A DNA stretch of 64,000 nucleotides from Rhynchopus sp. YZ270_cl-10 (lineage: Eukaryota > Euglenozoa > Diplonemea > Diplonemida > Diplonemidae): positions 620,001 through 684,000 of the forward strand of contig OZ037924.1 of the NCBI GenBank assembly GCA_964035575.1, written 5' to 3'. Positions 1 to 10,303 of the stretch are shown piece by piece. Position 1 is the first letter of the stretch. Every line of letters starts with the position of its first letter. A program made the translations under genes and the position numbers. The notes beneath the pieces were generated by a model. It saw only the letters and a program-made list of their open reading frames with translations. It was not told the origin of the DNA and did no database searches.

Positions 1-61
1 GGCCAAGCCCCACTGAACAAGGTAAATCCCACAACCCAGATTTTCTCTCTCTGATGCTGAA

Positions 62-400
62 ACCATGAAAATGTGCAAAAACACCGGCATTTGCATTTCC
101 GGAATCCGTCCGTTCTGTGGTGGGGTCAATTTGCCAAAATGGACAAGTTCTTGATTTTGGTCAAAACCCGTCAGTGTAAGGTAAAGGGGTCCAAGTGTTT
201 GCCTGTAGAAGCACATGGTAGCAGGGGTTTAAGGGCCCCCCATTCGTGTACATTTTGCAAAAAAACGCGGGCATCTTGTATTTTTTATTTTGCCCGAAAA
301 CACCGGCATTTGCATTTCCTGAATCCGCCGGTTCTGTGGTGGGGTCAATTTGCCGAAATGGACGAGTTTTTATAAATTTTGGTCAAAATCGTGTACAACC
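62..400 (+). repeat. Dispersed repeat with degenerate tandem units (copy 1)
   Basis: Two units share the order: ACCGGCATTTGCATTTCC, then a CTGTGGTGGGGTCAATTTGCC block, then AAATGGAC, then GGTCAAAA. The first also shares a GTCAGTGTAAGGTAAAGG tail and a TGTTTGCCTGTAG segment with a copy at 26725-26880. Family unknown; the copies look non-coding. Confidence 0.75.
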
Positions 401-693
401 CCAGTGAAGAAAAAAATTTTCGAGGAAAAAAAAAACCCCAAAATGTCCGCGTTTTCTGGAATTTCAGACCCCCCCCCTCCCCCCCCAAAAACGCGGACAT
501 CGTCCGCGTTTTTTGTTTTGATGCCACCCCTTACCGGTTTCTATTTCTCTTTTATTTTAGCCTCCCTTTTTTTTTGGTTGCAAAAACCCCATGGTTTGAT
601 GTACAGCGCTTTGTTAGGTGGTCAACCTACCTGCCTTCCCCCCATCGTCAATGGGAGTACACATTTTTTTTTCTCTCTCTTTTTTCTTCTTTC

Positions 694-745
694 AAGCAGT
701 GCCGATGAACGGTGAGGCGTTTGTACTAACATCTCTTTTTCTATT
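694..745 (+). repeat. Short repeat family B fragment
   Basis: Contains AGTGCCGATGAACGGTGAGGCGTTTG-like sequence, matching longer copies at 5116, 8719, 9481, 39152, 53952 and others. This copy lacks the T-arm-like block that precedes the longer copies. Confidence 0.6.
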
Positions 746-795
746 GGTGACTACACACTGTTGCTTGGGGTTCATCTGACAAAACCTTTTCTCAG

Positions 796-915
796 ATGCA
801 AACCACGAAATGGATTGTAGGACTGCATGGTTGGGTGTCCACCCCCCCGGTACAGCCGGTCAACCAAGGTACACTGTTCATGAGAGTGCTTTTGTATTTC
901 AACTCTACTTTTCTT
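796..915 (+). repeat. Short repeat family C copy
   Basis: Order: AGATGCAAACCACGAAATGG, then GACTGCATGGTTGGG, then a C-rich stretch with GGTACA, then CCAAGGTACACTGTTC, then GAGAGTGCTTTTGTATTTCAA. The same order is seen at 6812-6930 and, more degenerate, at 54853-54940. Confidence 0.7.
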
Positions 916-1280
916 TTTCTTTCCCCCCTTTACGCGCTGACCTGAAACACCGTGGCTATCCTGATATCCTGATATCCTGATATCCAGAGAACAATCTAAA
1001 ATCAAAGCAAAAAAAAGCTTTTATACAATGACCTACCTGCCTCCAGGAGCTTTCCTGCATGGGCCCCACTTTGAAACCTACCCTCTTTTACAAGAGGCGA
1101 ACCCCTTTTTTTTCAAATCCCCCTCCACCATTTGACGTCTTATTTCAACAAATATGACAGCTACAAAAAAAAATGCACTACACCCCCTTCTCTTCTTCAC
1201 CCCAATAATCTACCCCCACTCCCCACTCCCCACCTCCACCCCGACAGAACCGGGAGACTACCGGGGAACATAAACATAAA

Positions 1281-4200
1281 ATGGGTATACCCGGATTCTT
1301 TCCGTGGCTTCTGAGCAGGTATCCACGTATAGTTGGGGCCAAGCCCGACCGCCCTGAGAATGTGTACCTCGATGTGAACGGCCTGATTCATGAGTGTTGT
1401 CAACTCCCCGACGGGAGGTATGACACAAACGAGGCCGCTTCTCTGGAGCGCCTGGTGGGGCTGGTGGAGGGGTTGGTGCGTGAGCTGCAACCCACTGGAT
1501 TGCTCTACCTTTCTGTTGATGGGGTGGCACCACGCGCTAAGAGCAACCAACAACGTGAAAGACGTTACGAGAGTGCTCGGGGCCGTACCATTCAGCTCAT
1601 TAAAGATCTTCACAAAGAGAAGCAGCGTGCTCTCGAGGGCACCATGACACCGCCAGGCACACCTCCTAGCGTGGGGCAGGGGCAGTCGCCTGCAACGCCG
1701 CAGGTTGTTCAGTCTGCAGAGTCTGCAGAGTCTCCTTCTCCTTCGGTGGCGACACCTGCCAAAGAAGTGCCGCAAGTGAATCTCGAAAAGCGCGATCTTC
1801 TTTACATTGGTCAAACCGTGCGTCTCCAGAACAACGCAGGCTGGGGGATCATCACCGAGATTCTCGAGGAGGTTGTGAAAGCGGAGGTGCTCCCAGGTCG
1901 GACAGAAACGCATGTTATTACGTATGAGGATCTGATGTTGGGTGCGGCGGATGTGTCGGTGCCCACGGCACCGTCGCCCTACCACGTCTGGGATTCAAAT
2001 GCGGTGACCTGTGGAACGATCTTCATGGATAAATGTACAGAGCGGCTGAAACAATGGGCGTTAGAGTGTGAGCGGAGTGCGGGGTTGCAGATTTTGGTGT
2101 CGGGTGTACGGTCTCCGGGTGAAGGGGAGCATAAGTTTATTGATTTCATCAAGCGTGAGAGGGATGAAAGGTCTGGGTGGTATCGGCCTAATGCGACGCA
2201 TGTTTTGGTGTCTGGGGATACGGATCTGCTGCTTCTTGCGCTTGCCCTGCACGAACCTAATGTAATTGTCGCGAGACAAAACTCTGCAAAAAACAGCCGT
2301 GCCAAGGTAGTGCGCAACCACGACTTTTCCTACATTTACGCCTCTCTTTTCCGTGAGTACCTCTGTGAAGAACTCTGCGGGAAAATCAACAAATGCCACG
2401 ATCTCGTTGTCATTCACGAACAGAGCAAAAAGATTGCTGCCCTGAAGACCTTTGTCCTTCCTCCTCTTGTTGCCCTTATTGCTCTTCTCTTTGCATTCAA
2501 ACGCAACGAAATAGCGGCACTAGCGAAGGGTGTTCTCAGTGGCGAGATCGTGGTTGATAGACGGAAGGTGATTCTGGTGTTGATTGCTGTTGGCGTGGCA
2601 GTAAGGTTTGTGAGGAAACAGAAGAAGGCTGTGCCCACAGCGGCTTCAGAGAGGAAGAGGATTCAGGCAAAGCAGAAGCAAATATTGAAGCTGGATGCTG
2701 AGCGGGTGTTGGATGATTTTGTCATTATGTCGACGTTGGTTGGAAATGACTTTATGCCGCATGCTCCTGCAGTCTTTGCGCAGGACTTCTCGATGTCGAC
2801 TGTCATCGACGCCTACGTCCGCGCCATGGGAAAGATCTCAGGCACAACAAAGAACATTGAGTACCTCACGGAGAACACCGCGACCAGCTGTGGGTGGAAC
2901 TATGCCCTCAGCAAGAACGTTCTGATCCATACCTTCAAAGAGCTTGGGCGTGTCGAGAACTGCCTCATGGATGAAGGCCCGAACGGTGCATGGAAAGTGC
3001 CTTACTACGACAGTGTCTTCGAGGCGGGACGTGAAAGCCTTACCCTCTCGGCGCAGGGGAACCCGCAACACGCGGTGGAGTCGCCCGCACAGCTCAAGGC
3101 GAAGATGTGCGAGAACTTCGTGGAGGGCCTCTGCTTCATGTCAGTGTACTACCTGTCCCCAGATGTGGCCTCGTGGGAGTGGTGCTATAGGCAGTACTAT
3201 GCACCGGCCTGCAGTGGTATGCAAATTTTCTTTGGAAATGATAAATTATGTTGATTTAATTCGTGCACAAAGCTGCTTTTATAGGATACGCAAAGGTTTA
3301 AGCACTGCGAACTGGATTTTTTTAAATTACTCCCCCTTTTCGAGAATTGAATTGGGTGATCTGAACGGGTAGAGCTTTTTTTTTTTTGTGAGGAGAAAAC
3401 CAATTTTTTTCTAGATTTCAGTAGCGTCTCACAGATTCTCACTAACTAATCACTAAGCTTTGAGGGTTGTGTCTCACGGAGACCATCATACATCACCCAA
3501 TTGAATCTTTCAATTTCTTTATTGAATACCCCATAACACTCCCCCTTCATAGACATTGCGGAATACCTGGAGTCTGGTGTGAAGCTTTCCTCGAAGGTGT
3601 ACCTCCGCAGGTCCGGCCATGGTGAGATGTTGTACTTCCCGCACGATGGGAGCACACCGTTGAAGCCCAGCCAGCAGCTTGTCGTGGTGCTGCCGCCTGC
3701 AAGCTTTGCGCTGATCCCAAGCGAGAACGGGAGCCGCGCGGTGGCGCAGTCGCAAAAGGGCGAGGCTTTCCACCCTCTCCAATGGCGTGTCGACAACCTC
3801 GTGGGCGGGTTCCAGGCAGTCTCGCTTCTCCCCATTGTGGAAACCCCTGCTGCGGCCGACGTTGCTGTGGAGGAGAGCCCCGAATGGCTTGTCACCGACT
3901 CCCCCTCCATTGCCGGAGGCCGCCTCGAACACGACGCAGGCAAACTCCACAAATTCTTCCCAAACTCCGCCCTCCAGGCAAACGGAATGTACCTCAGACG
4001 CAGGGCTGAGCTGACCCAGGGGACCACCCCCCCTCCGTTCACCGCAGTACGCCGAGTAGGATATACCGGCTGGGTTGCACCGGAAGAGCTGGACTATGAC
4101 CTAGCAGACGGAGCAGAGGATGTGAAGAAGCTGGTTCTGGTGTTCCCAGAGAAGATGCCGTTCCCTCCGGTTGTGGTGCGCAATGTGCGGAAAATGTTTG

Positions 4201-4922
4201 GTGCGTCAATCCGTACTGTCAACAAACCACATGACAAACGCTATGATATTGTTCTCCCCCGCGTTGACGCTGACAAAGCAGAATTGATGCTTCAACGCAA
4301 TGGTCTGTACCACGACACTGAAAAGCAGCTTACCTATTTCGACGAATTTCTTGTCAAAATCACGGTCGAAGTTTCTCCGAAACAAAGTCTGTACTACTGT
4401 AACATCGAAATCCCTGGGTCGCCCCGCGCTCAATCCGAAATAAAATTTTTTGATTTGCAAGATCTATTCAGGGTTGACTTCAGGGTTAACCCGGCAGGGC
4501 ATATTAAGATTCACAGCGCAAATGCGGTGGTGCCGATCTTGGAGAAGGATGTGGTGTCGGTCACACGCCGCCTTGCGGACAGAAGAACGCGTATTGTGAA
4601 GGGAAAGCAGATCATTTTGAACGATCCACAAAAGGAGTATCCAGGGGTAGGCTTGCTTGCACCGGCCCCGCACACAATTCATCCGTTGGATATGGCGTTG
4701 AATGACTTCTTTGGAACCTCTCTCGGGTCGTACCAAGACTGGATCTGCGCCTCCTGCTTCAACCGCAGCTGCGGAAAGCACTCCCGTTGCAGGCAGTGCA
4801 GAACACCACGCAGCCCCGTCTTCTCTCTCCCCCTCACCCTCCGCTCAGGAAGCGACCGTACCAACCACTACAAGCCTGATCACACCCCATTCGTCGAGCT
4901 CATCCGGCCTTTCTCATTCTAA
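1281..4922 (+). CDS. Xrn-family 5'-3' exoribonuclease with a membrane-hairpin insert
   Basis: Predicted to degrade 5'-monophosphorylated RNA processively. The start MGIPGFFPWLLSRYPR is the family N-terminus. Further conserved blocks are DVNGLIHECC, VDGVAPRAKSNQQRERR, WDSNAVTCGTIFM, SGVRSPGEGEHKFIDFI, SGDTDLLLLALALHEP and DDFVIMSTLVGNDFMPHAP. Exon 1 is 1281-3216 and exon 2 is 3553-4922; together they give about 1101 aa, and the junction restores an aspartate codon followed by IAEYLESG. Exon 2 has the family LKPSQQLVVVLPPAS block. Two inserts stand out. Residues 120-215 are Ser/Thr-rich and followed by a small beta-rich, SH3-like stretch. Residues 390-447 hold two hydrophobic segments separated by a charged loop. 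Whether it is the cytoplasmic Xrn1 or the nuclear Xrn2 type is not settled. The last 60 residues are Cys/Arg-rich and may be mis-framed (see findings). Confidence 0.9.
3217..3552 (+). other. Spliceosomal intron of the Xrn-like gene
   Basis: Begins GTATGC after AGTG and ends TTCATAG. Removing it joins G|AC into an Asp codon and restores the reading frame across a region that aligns with the Xrn family. Length 336 bp, phase 1. Confidence 0.88.
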
Positions 4923-5115
4923 AAAAAAGGATGGAAAAAAAATTTAAAGTAAAATGGAAGGAGAGTGTGTCGGAAAAGTGATTTTGCTCGTTTTTGTTTT
5001 GTTCTAGTTTTTTTTGCATACATCGGAAGAAAAATGTGGAGCTTCTAACCATACAAACACACTCCGCTTTTTCTCCAAAGTATGTTTTTTTGGGAAGAAA
5101 TAATGTTTTTTTTCA

Positions 5116-5166
5116 GTGCCTGCGTCCGCGGATGAACGGTGAGGGGTTTGCACTTTCTCTTTTTTA
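5116..5166 (+). repeat. Short repeat family B copy
   Basis: TTTTCAGTGCCTGCGTCC, then GATGAACGGTGAGGGG, TTTGCAC and a TTTCTCTTTT tail. A T tract plus CAG precedes the conserved TGCCTGCG, as at 43940. Confidence 0.7.
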
Positions 5167-5579
5167 AAAAATTACGCACACTACTTTGTTCTGTGGAAGC
5201 GTCAACGCATCAACCAACTACAAGAGGGGTGAGAGAGGAACGGCAAAATGACACTTTTGGTGGGATAGAACTCACTGAAGGGATTGTTGATGCAAAATAA
5301 CAATAAAAAAATTATGACGAAGAACTGTCTGGAAATGGCAGCTACCCTAAACTCCCCCTAAACCAACAGATTAGGGGGAGTTTATTTGAAAGATAAAAAT
5401 GAAGTAGAAATTAAAATTTGTTTTCTGCTCTGGGGGAAAAGTAAGTGTGACGGTTTTATTTGTGCGAAAAGCAAAAAAAAGCAAAAAAAAGTGAACCTAA
5501 AAGGGTAGGGTATCGATCTATGTGAAACAGTAAAAGGTTGCTTTTAATCAAAGGGACCGCACCAAAATGAGAAAAAAAA

Positions 5580-5640
5580 AGTAGAGCGGAGCACACTCTA
5601 GGGTGGCTACACTAATACAACCAAGTTTTCAAAAATGAAA
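5580..5640 (+). repeat. Short repeat family E copy
   Basis: GGAGCACACTCTAGGGTGGC followed by TACACTAATACAACCAAGTT. A second copy with a few changes is at 28458-28515, and the 3' half is also at 30295-30325. Confidence 0.75.
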
Positions 5641-5669
5641 AAAAAAATGCAAAAAAAGGGGGCCTTCGA

Positions 5670-5715
5670 GTGACATTAAGTACAGACCCTTAGGTGGGTG
5701 ATTGATGCAATAAAA
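5670..5715 (+). repeat. Short repeat family D fragment
   Basis: ACATTAAGTACAGACCC, then TTAGGTGGGTGATTGATGC. It matches the fuller copy at 38078-38140 with an internal gap. Confidence 0.55.
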
Positions 5716-5869
5716 AGGGGGCGTTTTATTTCCACCTCAGAATTGAGGCAAAAATATCTCGAGATGCATTCCACTATCGTTTCTTTTTTTCTTCTTTTTC
5801 AGATGTACACCAGATGTTCATCGTTTTTTTATTATTCTTTTTCAAAGCATTCACACACCAAAAAAGAAA

Positions 5870-5933
5870 GGGAAGGCTCGTTTTTCCAATTCATTGTTAC
5901 TTTGTAACAATAAATGGAAAATTGAGCCTTCCC
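5870..5933. repeat. Near-perfect 30-bp inverted repeat (hairpin)
   Basis: The left arm GGGAAGGCTC...CATTGTTAC and the right arm GTAACAATAAATGG...GAGCCTTCCC pair over about 30 bp around a 2-5 nt loop. It could be a miniature foldback element or an RNA hairpin. No coding context. Confidence 0.75.
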
Positions 5934-6244
5934 AAAGGAACATTTTTATTGATCCCTATACCGGTACTTTCAATTCATTGAATGTGAATGTTATAATTCT
6001 GGTTTTTGTTATTTTTAGTTTTAAATTTTTTGGGGGAGGAAAAAATAATTGAATGCAGTGAAAAACAAAACAAAACAAAAAAACAATCAGCAATGCAATT
6101 CATCTTCCCCATCATCTATCCCCAAACGTACCCCCCCCCCAGGAGTGAGTGAGTGCAGCAACATTCATTTTCCAAGCAGAGCAAAACATTCTGTGAAACT
6201 GCAGGTTGATTTTTTTTTAACAAAACTCTTTCATCCCCCCACCC

Positions 6245-6310
6245 CGGTGCCGGTACACCGTGCACCGAGGTACACTGCTCACGAGAGTGCTTTGTGTTTT
6301 AAATCAACTT
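6245..6310 (+). repeat. Short repeat family C copy
   Basis: GAGGTACACTGCTCACGAGA, then GTGCTTTGTGTTTTAAATCAAC and a pyrimidine tail. It is the 3' half of the family. Confidence 0.65.
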
Positions 6311-6684
6311 CTTTGAGTGTATGGCTGCGCACTTTCTTCCTGGATAGGGTCCATGTGTTGAGTGTCAGAGGTATTTGTCTTTTCTTCCGGTGGAAATAAC
6401 AAAATACAACATCACCCCCCTTTAAAAAAAATGCATGTCACAGAGCATGAACACACCGTGTGAACACTGTGTTTTTTTTTGTCGTGGGGGAGAGGGGAAC
6501 AAAAAAAAAAAAGAACTCACTACATAAAGTAAAAAACAACACCATTCCGTACAGACCCAACTCCCTTCCCCAGAGGTGGGGTGCTTAAGTGATTGTCGAC
6601 AAAAAAAAAATGGCAAAAAAAACAACCCTCTCCCATCCTCCCCCCAAGGAACCCACTCCTTTGCAACGATCTAAAAAAAGAAAA

Positions 6685-6735
6685 AATGCTCTAGGTTCCC
6701 CAAGCGGGTCCTTAGGAGATTGTCGACACAACAAA
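6685..6735 (+). repeat. Short repeat family D copy
   Basis: TAGGTTCCCCAAGCGGGTCC, TTAGGAGATTGTCGACACAAC, then A runs. A nearly identical block is at 38098-38137. Confidence 0.7.
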
Positions 6736-6811
6736 AACTAAAGCGACCTCCCTTTTTAGTGTTTTTTTTCCCCTTTATTAGAGCATTTGGCTGATGAGTG
6801 GAAGCGGGAGT

Positions 6812-6930
6812 AGCACATATCAGATGTAAACATCGAAATGGATGTAGGACTGCATGGTTGGGGGTGGGTCCACCCTCGGTACAACCAAGGTACACTGTTC
6901 ACGAGAGGGCTGTTGGATTTCAAGTCAACC
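6812..6930 (+). repeat. Short repeat family C copy (full)
   Basis: Has the same order as 796-915: AGATGTAAACATCGAAATGG, GACTGCATGGTTGGG, GGTACAACCAAGGTACACTG, CACGAGAGGGCTG and ATTTCAAGTCAAC. It ends about 100 bp before the small gene at 7027. Confidence 0.72.
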
Positions 6931-7026
6931 TTATTTTTCCTCCCCATCTCGCCCCTACCTGAACGCTATACCATAAAGTGTCACCCAAATCATTTCACCC
7001 CTTTTAAGGTAGACACCCCTACACAG

Positions 7027-7380
7027 ATGTCATCGTCACGGTTTCAATCGAGGAACGTTGCGCAGTGTGGGTTTTGGAAGGAGATTGTGCAGAGGGAGCA
7101 CAGATACGGCAGGGCTGACGCGGAGGTGCACAGGGCAGGTGTGGAGCAGGATAGTGGCGGACGGCTGGGGGATGCGGTGCTGAAGGAGCGGTCGGGTTCG
7201 AAGCGCAGTTCTTGTTCGTCAACAACACGGGGTACAAGGACAACCAGCTCAGGTGGTTCCGTGCACAGCCGTCTGCGTCACCTCGAAGACTTTCTCGTAG
7301 AAGAGCGTGAAGGGAGAAAACAAGTCCAAGAACAGCTTGCCAACTTGCAACACATGATGGATACAAAATTCCGGGATTGA
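7027..7380 (+). CDS. Small protein with C-terminal coiled coil, unknown function
   Basis: 117 aa from the ATG at 7027, preceded by CCCCTACACAG, a possible splice acceptor. An upstream in-frame ATG at 6838 would translate repeat family C, so the later start is preferred. The first 40 residues hold FWKEIVQREHRYGRAD. The middle (residues 55-80) is rich in Ser, Thr, Arg and Gly. Residues 82-115 (LRHLEDFLVEEREGRKQVQE and on to MMDTKF) have heptad spacing typical of a coiled coil. I do not recognise the family. Third-position composition and the lack of low-complexity sequence favour real coding. Confidence 0.65.
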   Translation: MSSSRFQSRNVAQCGFWKEIVQREHRYGRADAEVHRAGVEQDSGGRLGDAVLKERSGSKRSSCSSTTRGTRTTSSGGSVHSRLRHLEDFLVEEREGRKQVQEQLANLQHMMDTKFRD

Positions 7381-7383
7381 AGA

Positions 7384-7445
7384 AAGAACAGCGGAGATTG
7401 CACAACTGTGGGGCAACACAACCGAGGCGACTACACTACTCCAAA
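7384..7445 (+). repeat. Repeat copy inverted at 29120-29190
   Basis: CAGCGGAGATTGCACAACTG, then CAACACAACCGAGGC, then ACTACACTACTCC. The reverse complement of 29120-29190 matches it over about 60 bp with few changes. The 3' part resembles family E. Confidence 0.7.
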
Positions 7446-7917
7446 CAAGTTATCGAAAGAAAAAAAAGCTGAAAACGAACGGCACAACGAATGGGACAGT
7501 GTTTTTACTCAGAGTAGAATAAAAAGAGCAGCCACAGCAGTGCTAAGGTGACGTGAATACCAAGTAGAAAAAAAAGAAGGAAAGGGAGATTTTTTTTTGT
7601 ACAATCTTTCAGGGTTTTTTCTAGGATTTTTTTTTTCAGATCTGGGGGGGGACGCAAAAAAACCACCCAAAAAAAAATTTTTTTTCGCAGGTGCAAGCAG
7701 GGTTTCCGCTTATCTTCATGGAAAATTTTTCCAAAAGTGAAGATATGTCCAAAAAGGGGTCAAAAATTTTCGCGCTCCGCGCAAAAAAGCCCCTTCATTT
7801 CACGTAAATACGTGATAACGTGGGATGGTAACGTACATCAAGAACCAAACCAACCCTTTTTCTCATGTTCCACGGAACCTTCCCTCAGTACAAGAAGAAA
7901 CGGCGGTCAGAACTTTC

Positions 7918-8130
7918 TGGCGAAGCCACGGTACGCAACATTTCAAAAAATTGTGACCTAAAATTGAACATTTTTACAGCCAAACTATGGTAGAGGGCTG
8001 TGGGATTCCGCTCATAAGTTTTGAGTTGCGCCGCAGGCGCACGGTACGCTACTTTTTTATTTTTGCCGATCCCTTATTCTCACTCTTTTGTTCGGTCCGT
8101 CAAATGGTGCAAAGATTGAGTGAATTGGGG
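7918..8130 (+). repeat. CACGGTACGC-type repeat with GC hairpins
   Basis: Starts with the hairpin TGGCGAAGCCA fused to CACGGTACGCAACATTTC. It continues through an A/T-rich stretch to TTGCGCCGCAGGCGCACGG and TACGCTACTTTTTTA. The reverse complement of 36230-36418 has the same blocks at both ends. Partial copies are at 26890-26960 (same orientation) and 33060-33185 (opposite). Confidence 0.75.
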
Positions 8131-8718
8131 GCACGGTCTGAAACTTCACCTCGCTATATCCTCTTCACAATGATGCCAGGAAGGGGATAAGACGCGCTTC
8201 GCGCGCGCTCGACTCCCTGCCTCCCCTTTTTTTTCTGGTGCGGGTTACGTACGTGGTGTCCCAAATGGGGGTATGTGCGGGTGACCCCCAACCACCCCCC
8301 GTATCCTTTTTTTCCCAAGTCAAAATGCGTCCCCCCCCGGGGGGGGACGCGTTTCCCCCCAAAATCTGGGGGGGGACGGCGTCCCCCCCCGCTCCCCCTA
8401 GAAAAAACCCTGTCTTTTTTTCCCATAAATTTAGAGCGCCAAAAAAGGGGGTTCCGTTTTTTGAACGTGGCTAAGTTCTGTGGGATCTTTTGTTTCCGCT
8501 TTTTTTTTTTGATATTTTCTCAAAAAAATAATTCCCCTCTCAAGGAGTTGTGTCGCAGCATCGACGAAGTATGCTGGCCGATTGTTTCGTCTGTTTTGTT
8601 GGGTGTGTTTTTGACCCCATTTTTTAGTCTTTTTGACACGCATAGCAGATGGGTCAGTTGTATTGGCAAAGTACGAGAGGCTTACTGCAATTGTTTTTGT
8701 TCGATACTGGGTGGAGAA

Positions 8719-8775
8719 GCAGTGCCTGCGTCCGCCGATGTACGGTGAGGCGTTTGTATTTTCAACTCCCCCCTT
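8719..8775 (+). repeat. Short repeat family B copy
   Basis: GCAGTGCCTGCGTCCGCCGA, then TGTACGGTGAGGCGTTTG and TTTTCAACT. Confidence 0.7.
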
Positions 8776-9440
8776 TTTTGTTTCGGCAACAGGAGCGTAA
8801 ACACCCTCGATAACGCTTGTGGAAAGGGTGTGTATGTGTGAGAGGCATATTCATCCCTTCCACGTTTGTTTGTTTGTCTTTGTGACTCTTCTGCACGCAA
8901 ATGCAAAATGCAATGAAAAAATAAAATTTGATTGAGGTTAGAAAAAAGAAGAAAACATATCACGACGTTTCCCAACCCGTGAAAAAAAAAATCCGTCCCC
9001 ATTTTTCCCTACCCTTCTGTTCCAGCGCGCTAACGATAGTGGTAAAAAGATGGTGTGTGTACAAAAGAGGCACCAAATAAATCCATTGCTAAAAAAACCT
9101 CTCACCAAAACTCATTTTTTGTTTTTTTTTCAACTTTCATTTTTTTTTCCCCCCCTCCTTTTTTGTTGCTTTTTGCTCCACCCTATCTTATGCTTAGAAC
9201 ACTTCTCTGTGAGATAGTTTTGTTTTTGTAAGGGAACACCCCTGATGGCTGTACTGTGCCTTCTGATGTATTTACCCTTCAGAGAACATGCAATGCAGGC
9301 ATCTTGCGGGACACTCGCACACACGCACACACGAGTAGACTCCTCTCCGTTCAGGCGTTACCCACTCTAAATCTGTTATCAAACACGCACACGCGACGCT
9401 ACAGCGAAATCATTTCTTTTTTTTTCCCCCTTTTCTTTCC

Positions 9441-9530
9441 TCTGGGCGGGGTTCGACAACCCACAGAGAACCAAAGCCGGCCGTCGATGAACGGTGAGGC
9501 GTTTTGCACGTTTCAACTTCTCTTTTCGTT
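9441..9530 (+). repeat. Short repeat family B copy with T-arm-like block
   Basis: GGGGTTCGACAACCCACAGA lies ahead of CGTCGATGAACGGTGAGGCG and a TTTCAACTTCTCTTTT tail. This is the same two-part order as the full copies at 39096 and 53899. Confidence 0.7.
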
Positions 9531-10105
9531 TTTCGTTTTTCGTTTTTCGTTTTTTTTTTTTTTTTTGGTTTTGCTTTCCCTATTTTAGACAAAAAGAAAA
9601 AGAATGAATGGGTGGCACCACCTTGACAACCTAGCACCAAGACACCGGGTTTTACAATCCAGGGAAACGGCTGGCTGTCAAGCAACTCATGTAATTAGAG
9701 AAAGGGTTTTGGGGGTTATGACGTTTGCGGACTTCTTCCTTATACTCTGCAACCTCTCCTCACCCCGAGAAACTCTGAAGCACGTATGTGGCCAGAACGC
9801 GAATTAGAAAATAAAAGCTGCTCTGAAAGCTCTGCAAAAAAAAGATAGCACACACCCCTTCACCCTGCCTCTCTTCTCTTCTCTTCTCTTTGTATTGTGC
9901 ACAGATACGACTGGATGAAGGGTCTTTTACCCCCATCACCCCAACATGAATTTGCACGCAAAAATGCATGTTATGTGTAATAAGCAAACCGGCTTGTTCA
10001 TTTGCTTGTTAACAGCGTAACAAGGTCATCGTGTGCACTTTCCACTGCCGTTTCGTTCTCCTTACCACTTCGATTGAAGGTAGGTAGGTAGCTGCTCAAG
10101 GCCGA

Positions 10106-10135
10106 TCTTCTTCTTCTTCTTCTTCTTCTTCTTCT
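10106..10135 (+). repeat. CTT microsatellite
   Basis: About ten CTT units in the leader region of the kinase gene. Confidence 0.85.
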
Positions 10136-10303
10136 CCCAAATTTTTAGCGTGTTCCCACAACAATAACGATGTGTCCAACAAGAGAATATTTCTTACTTT
10201 CCACCCCTCCCCCATAGAACACACACACCACACTACCCCCACGTACCCCTCTTTGATCTTTCTTTTTTGTTCTTTTTGAATCTAGAAAAAAGCGTTTTAT
10301 TTA

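Larger units (their letters stand above)
1..1280. other. Gene-free stretch before the Xrn-like gene
   Basis: No convincing coding sequence. It holds two degenerate units of a GTGGTGGGGTCAATTTGCC-type repeat (about 62-400), a fragment of the GATGAACGGTGAGGCG repeat (694-745), and a copy of the GGTACACTGTTCA repeat (796-915). A CCTGATAT triplet repeat lies at about 959-982. A long pyrimidine tract ends in CGACAG at 1241-1247, just ahead of the Xrn-like start codon. Confidence 0.7.
4923..7026. other. Gene-free spacer, repeat and homopolymer rich
   Basis: No coding sequence supported. It holds copies of repeat families B (5116), E (5580), D (5670, 6685) and C (6245, 6812), a near-perfect hairpin at 5870-5933, and many A and T runs. 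Confidence 0.7.
7381..10303. other. Gene-free spacer
   Basis: No gene seen. It contains a family E-like block (7384-7445), GC hairpins at 7772-7782, 7918-7928, 8028-8040 and 8193-8205, the CACGGTACGC-type repeat (7918-8130), family B copies (8719, 9441), poly-C and poly-T tracts, and a CTT microsatellite at 10106-10135. Confidence 0.65.
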
